DNA from: Nocardioides sp. YR527
Lineage (GTDB): Bacteria; Actinomycetota; Actinomycetes; Propionibacteriales; Nocardioidaceae
DNA length: 64,000 nucleotides
Direction of reading: 5' to 3'
Assembly: GCF_900101045.1 (NCBI RefSeq)
Contig: NZ_FNFN01000001.1
Coordinates: 248,001 to 312,000 of the forward strand
The notes under the pieces were generated by a model. The model saw only the letters and a program-made list of their open reading frames with translations. It was not told the origin of the DNA and searched no databases. This document shows positions 60,437-64,000 of the stretch, in pieces. The position numbers and the translations under genes are program-made. The first letter of the stretch is position 1, and every line of letters starts with the position of its first letter.

Positions 60437-61689
60437 GTCATCCTCACTTCCGTCGGTCCGCCCGGTGGGCTGGTGACCTCGAGGTGGCCGTCCAGGGCGG
60501 CCAGCCGGGTGGCCAGGCCGGCCAGCCCGCCTCCGGGACGCACGGCGGCGCCGCCGGCGCCATCATCGCGTACGCCGACCTCCAGCCGGTCACCGGTGAC
60601 GTGCCCCTCGACGCGGGCGGAACGGGCACCGGCATGGCGGACGGCGTTGGTGAGTGCCTCGGCGACCAGGAAGTACGCCGCGGCCTCGACCGGCGCCGGC
60701 AGCCGGCGCTCGACCCGCAGGTCGACCGAGACCGGGATCCCGGAGGCGTCGGCGAGCTCGCGGACGGCAGCGGTGAGCCCGTGGTCGACCAGCACCCGCG
60801 GATGGATCCCGCGGACGGTGGCGCGAAGCTCGGCCAGCGCCGTCTCGGCCTGGGCGTGGGCCTGCCGGACGAGGTCGAGCCCGTTGCCCTCGGGCACCTC
60901 CAGCTCGGCGAGGCCGAGGGTCATGGTCAGCGCGACCAGCCGCTGCTGCGCGCCGTCGTGGAGGTCGCGCTCGATCCGGCTGCGCTCGGTCTCGAAGGCG
61001 TCGACGAGGTCGACGCGCGAACGGCGCAGCTCGGCGACGGCCGCGGCCATCCGGGTCTGGGCCGGTTCGAGCAGGAGCCGGGCCAGGCTGGCCTGGGCGG
61101 CGGCGAGGAGGGTGGCGGCGTAGAGGCCGGCGATCAGCAGCACCAGGCCCGGGACCACGGCGATCCAGGCCTCCGTGGGAGTGGTGAGCTGCCAGGGGCC
61201 GAACGCGACGGGAGCGTCGAGCCGGACCAGGACCGGGGCGAGCACCAGGACACCCGGGATGGTGATGATCAGGTTGATCGCGACGGCGTCGACCACCCAC
61301 AGCACCGTGCCGACCAGCACGGTGTAGCCGACCTCTGGCCCGGAGATCCGCAGCCGGCGCAGAGCCCGGAGCCGGTCGTTCCAGGCGATCGGCTCCGGCG
61401 GCTCGGCCGGAGCCGGTCGTGCCTCGGGGAGAACCAGCCGGAGGCGTACCCGCTCCATGTCGGCGACGAACGCCGCCAGCAGCGGGATCCCGGCCAGAAC
61501 CAGCACCCCGACCAGGAGGACCAGGGTGAGCAGCCCGACGCCGACCAGCACGAACAGCAGGAAGGCGACGACGAGACCGATCAGAGCGCTCGAGGCCAGG
61601 TAGGCCAGGGCGCGCCAGGGCCAGCTGGAGGCGAGCAGCCGCCAGGGGGAGGAGCGCAGCGCGGCCCAGACGTCGGGTGGTGGTCTCAT
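60415..61689 (-). CDS. Sensor histidine kinase, HisKA_3 type
   Basis: 424 residues with four TM spans in the first 200 residues, phospho-acceptor IERDLHDGAQQRLVALTMTLG near 222-242, and HATPase motifs (EALTNAVRHAG, DDGAGGA, GGGLAGLATR). The N-terminus carries a sensor domain with no large extracellular part. ATG 61689 was preferred to the one at 61734. It lies divergent from the ABC exporter genes. Confidence 0.93.
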   Translation of the reverse strand: MRPPPDVWAALRSSPWRLLASSWPWRALAYLASSALIGLVVAFLLFVLVGVGLLTLVLLVGVLVLAGIPLLAAFVADMERVRLRLVLPEARPAPAEPPEPIAWNDRLRALRRLRISGPEVGYTVLVGTVLWVVDAVAINLIITIPGVLVLAPVLVRLDAPVAFGPWQLTTPTEAWIAVVPGLVLLIAGLYAATLLAAAQASLARLLLEPAQTRMAAAVAELRRSRVDLVDAFETERSRIERDLHDGAQQRLVALTMTLGLAELEVPEGNGLDLVRQAHAQAETALAELRATVRGIHPRVLVDHGLTAAVRELADASGIPVSVDLRVERRLPAPVEAAAYFLVAEALTNAVRHAGARSARVEGHVTGDRLEVGVRDDGAGGAAVRPGGGLAGLATRLAALDGHLEVTSPPGGPTEVRMTCPTTLP

Positions 61690-61720
61690 GACTCTCGAGC
61701 CTAGGCACTCAGCACCCGTT

Positions 61721-61746
61721 GTGGGGTAGCGCACGCGCTACCCCAC
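61721..61746. promoter_or_regulatory. Perfect palindrome between two-component and ABC exporter genes
   Basis: GTGGGGTAGCG (61721-61731) pairs with CGCTACCCCAC (61736-61746) around CACG. It sits 32 bases from the kinase start and 52 bases from the exporter start, in the shared promoter. A binding site for the LuxR-type regulator encoded next to it is likely. Confidence 0.55.
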
Positions 61747-61797
61747 CGTGGCGTCCGCGCCCGGGTGTACCCCACGGATGACGCGTTTGCTGGAACC

Positions 61798-62589
61798 ATG
61801 ACCGCCACCATCCCGGCCGCCGTCCACGCGGCCCGGCCGCCCGGCCCGCCCGCCGTCGTCCTCGACGACGTCACCCGCACCTACCGGTCCCGCTCAGGCA
61901 AGGTCGACGCCCTGCGGGGCGTGAGCCACGCCTTCGCCTCCAAGACGTTCACCGCGATCATGGGGCCGTCGGGATCGGGCAAGTCCACGCTGATGCAGAT
62001 CGCGGCCGGCCTCGACCGGCCCACCCGGGGCCGTGTCCGGGTCGCCGGCACCGACCTGGCCGGCCTGAACCGGACGACCCTGACCAGGCTGCGACGCGAG
62101 ATGATGGGCTTCGTCTTCCAGCAGTACAATCTGCTCGACGCTCTCACCGCCTACGACAACGTCGCCCTCCCCGCCCGTCTCGCCGGCCGACGTCCGGATC
62201 GCGCCGAGGTGATCGCAGCGCTCGATCAGGTCGGTCTGCACGGGCTCGCCAGGAGGCGGCCGCCGGAGCTCTCCGGTGGCCAGCAGCAGCGCGTGGCCAT
62301 CGCGCGTGCGCTGCACGCCCGGCCCGCGGTGCTCTTCGCCGACGAGCCCACCGGTGCCCTGGACCGCCACGCCGGCCGCGACGTGCTCGAGCTGCTGCGG
62401 AACCTCGTCGACGCGCCGGTGACCCACGGGGTGGCGCAGACGGTCGTGATGGTCACCCACGACCCGCTCGCCGCCTCGTACGCCGACAGCGTGCTGTTCC
62501 TCGCCGACGGCCGGGTCGTGGGGCAGATGGAGCGCAGCGACCCCGCCCGGATCGGCGCGCGCATGGCCGAGCTGGAGCCTGTTCGATGA
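61798..62589 (+). CDS. ABC transporter ATPase, MacB/LolD type
   Basis: 263 residues with Walker A MGPSGSGKST near 55-64, the Q-loop FVFQQYNLL near 105-113, signature ELSGGQQQRVAIARAL near 157-172 and Walker B VLFADEPTGALD near 179-190. It powers the FtsX-type permease in the overlapping next gene (ATGA). ATG 61798 was preferred to the upstream start at 61765. Exporters of this kind with a LuxR two-component pair often respond to cell-envelope stress. Confidence 0.93.
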   Translation: MTATIPAAVHAARPPGPPAVVLDDVTRTYRSRSGKVDALRGVSHAFASKTFTAIMGPSGSGKSTLMQIAAGLDRPTRGRVRVAGTDLAGLNRTTLTRLRREMMGFVFQQYNLLDALTAYDNVALPARLAGRRPDRAEVIAALDQVGLHGLARRRPPELSGGQQQRVAIARALHARPAVLFADEPTGALDRHAGRDVLELLRNLVDAPVTHGVAQTVVMVTHDPLAASYADSVLFLADGRVVGQMERSDPARIGARMAELEPVR

Positions 62590-64000
62590 GCTTGGTCTCG
62601 CTGGCCGCGCACAGCCTGAAGAGCCTGCGTCAGTCCTGGCCCCCGTACGCCGGTGCCGCCGTCGCCCTCGCCGGCGGCATCGCCCTGATCACCCTCGCCA
62701 CCAACATGCTGGGAGCGCTCGGCACCGCCACCGACGGGCTGGATCCGCAGACCCGGACGCAGATCGACGACCTGGGGTCGCTGTTCGGCATCATGGCCGG
62801 GATCTCGCTCTTCCTGGCGCTCTTCGTGGTCTCCTCGACCTTCGGGTTCGTGGTGGCCACCCGGCGCCGCGAGCTCGGCCTGCTCCGCCTGCTCGGTGCC
62901 ACCCCGCGCCAGGTGCGGACCCTGCTGCTCGGAGAGGCGCTCGCGGTCGCGGCGCTCGGCACCGTCGCCGGCTGCCTGCTCGGCACTGCCGTGACGGTGC
63001 CGGTGCTGCGCATCCTGCACCAGGCCGGTGTCACGCCGGTCCTGCTCGTGATGCCGAGCCAGGGCACCGGATGGGCGATCGCCGCCTCCTGCGGTGTCGG
63101 CGTCGCCCTGGTCGGTGCCTGGCGCGCGGGCGCCCGGGCCGGACGTACGCAGCCGGTCGAGGCGCTCCGCGACGCGGTCCTCGAGCGACGACGGCCCACG
63201 GTGGTCCAGGGGCTGGTCGCGCTCACCGCGGCCGGCGCGCTGGTCGCGACCGCCGTGCTCGCTCCCGAGATGCCGCTGCTGTTCGCCCTGCTCGTGGGCA
63301 TGTTCCTGCCGATCGTCGCCGTGATCGGCGCCAACGCGGTGGGCGGCCTGCTCTACACCGAGCTCGCGGCGTACGCCGGTGCCACGGTGGCGGGACGGGA
63401 CCCGGCGGCCCACCTGGCTCGCGACCTCGCCCGTACCAGCAGCCGGATGACCGCCGCGGTGGCGGCGCCGGTGGTGGCCATCATGGCGGTGGCCGGCTCG
63501 ATGGTGCTCGCGGTCGGGGCGACCGCAGACTGGAGCGAGGGCGCCGACCGGGCCGCGCTCAGGTCGGAGCTGGTCGTCGAGCAGGCGGAGCGCCCCGAGC
63601 GGATCCGGGACGTGCCCGGGGTGGGTGTGAGCGACGTCCGCCGCACGGCGCAGGTCGGGTTCGGGGGCGGTCCCGAGGACGTCGAGGTCGTCGATGTCTC
63701 CAGCGCTGCCGCGACGCGCAGCCTGCAGGCGACGCGGGGGAGCCTCGCCGACCTGCACGGACGGGCGATGGCGGTCACCGCCTCCTACGTCACCGACCTC
63801 GGCGGCCGGGTCGGCCAGACCCGCCGGATGCGCATCGACGGCCGGGCCGTCAAGGTGCGCCTGGTCGCCGTCGTCCCCGACGCCCCGAACCTGTGGAGCG
63901 ACATCATCGTGCCCGACGACCTGCCCCGCATCGACCGGGTCGCCCGCGAGACCGGAACGGTCTTCGTGCGCACCGACGCCGGCGCGGACCTCGCCGGGAC
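62586..64000 (+). CDS. FtsX/MacB-type ABC permease, cut by window edge
   Basis: The first 471 residues are visible, starting at ATG 62586 overlapping the ATPase stop. TM spans at about 20-40, 70-90, 115-140 and 155-175 follow the FtsX layout (first half), and RRELGLLRLLGATPRQVRTLLLGE near 93-116 is the cytoplasmic coupling region. A second half with further spans (about 205-240 and 290-315) and a soluble domain begins. It exports an unknown substrate with the ATPase. The end lies outside the window. Confidence 0.92.
   Translation, partial: MSLVSLAAHSLKSLRQSWPPYAGAAVALAGGIALITLATNMLGALGTATDGLDPQTRTQIDDLGSLFGIMAGISLFLALFVVSSTFGFVVATRRRELGLLRLLGATPRQVRTLLLGEALAVAALGTVAGCLLGTAVTVPVLRILHQAGVTPVLLVMPSQGTGWAIAASCGVGVALVGAWRAGARAGRTQPVEALRDAVLERRRPTVVQGLVALTAAGALVATAVLAPEMPLLFALLVGMFLPIVAVIGANAVGGLLYTELAAYAGATVAGRDPAAHLARDLARTSSRMTAAVAAPVVAIMAVAGSMVLAVGATADWSEGADRAALRSELVVEQAERPERIRDVPGVGVSDVRRTAQVGFGGGPEDVEVVDVSSAAATRSLQATRGSLADLHGRAMAVTASYVTDLGGRVGQTRRMRIDGRAVKVRLVAVVPDAPNLWSDIIVPDDLPRIDRVARETGTVFVRTDAGADLAG

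Overview
The window is GC-rich (about 70 %), uses GTG and TTG starts freely, is rich in the CGTACG/GTACGC hexamers, and carries actinobacterial families: AurF-type oxygenase, FprB-type ferredoxin/ferredoxin reductase, NrtR-like Nudix regulator, Pr6Pr membrane protein and many TetR/LuxR regulators. This points to a chromosomal segment of an actinobacterium, most likely a Nocardioidaceae member (Nocardioides-like). The taxon is inferred from gene content and style, not from a marker gene. Both ends cut through genes.

Layout. 1-5.2 kb: one divergent and three tandem stand-alone condensation-domain (C-domain/PapA-like) acyltransferases. 5.2-6.0 kb: a structured RNA followed by an Abi-family HEPN protein, resembling the AbiF RNA-protein unit. 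6.0-8.6 kb: an ABC-2 exporter with two permeases. 8.7-11.4 kb: an LLM monooxygenase/FMN reductase pair and an orphan, degenerate response regulator. 11.4-14.3 kb: a PEBP protein, siroheme-type methyltransferase/dehydrogenase, a 306-base noncoding region with nested hairpins, and a TrmH-type rRNA/tRNA methyltransferase. 14.5-18.5 kb: a three-gene unit of a Nudix-winged-helix regulator, a nucleoside-phosphorylase/nucleosidase-fold protein and a four-TM protein, a candidate conflict or stress system. 18.6-24.6 kb: an alpha-glucoside uptake and hydrolysis operon (GH13, two permeases, binding lipoprotein) with a divergent LacI repressor and an operator-like repeat between them.

24.6-35.5 kb: housekeeping and metabolic genes: an RNase HI-GNAT fusion, Pr6Pr protein, two patatin-like lipases, YciI, L-2-hydroxyglutarate oxidase, peptide deformylase, a paired acyl-CoA dehydrogenase operon, a nucleosidase and galactokinase. 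35.5-39.2 kb: a solute-binding/VWA fusion with a membrane partner, a LysR effector domain lacking its HTH, and a guanidine-III riboswitch in front of a Gdx/SugE guanidinium exporter. 39.3-46.7 kb: TetR, CDF metal exporter, PEP mutase/isocitrate lyase-like enzyme, MOSC, diacylglycerol kinase, SMP-30 lactonase and a NatAB exporter. 46.8-52.7 kb: a NarL/DesK-type two-component pair, repeat-rich spacer, DEAD-box helicase, zinc-type dehydrogenase and a membrane protein. 52.9-58.6 kb: thrS, AurF-like diiron oxygenase with FprB-like reductase (probable electron donor) and TetR. 58.7-64 kb: a secreted fungalysin-like protease, a second two-component pair and a divergent MacB/FtsX-type ABC exporter separated by a perfect palindrome.

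Most notable: the Abi RNA-protein unit, the Nudix/phosphorylase/TM operon, the guanidine-III riboswitch, a leader ORF plus hairpin in front of a patatin gene, a palindrome that encodes the shared C-terminal ends of two unrelated convergent genes, and a dispersed hairpin repeat in three copies. No tRNA, rRNA, CRISPR array, IS element or prophage gene was recognised.
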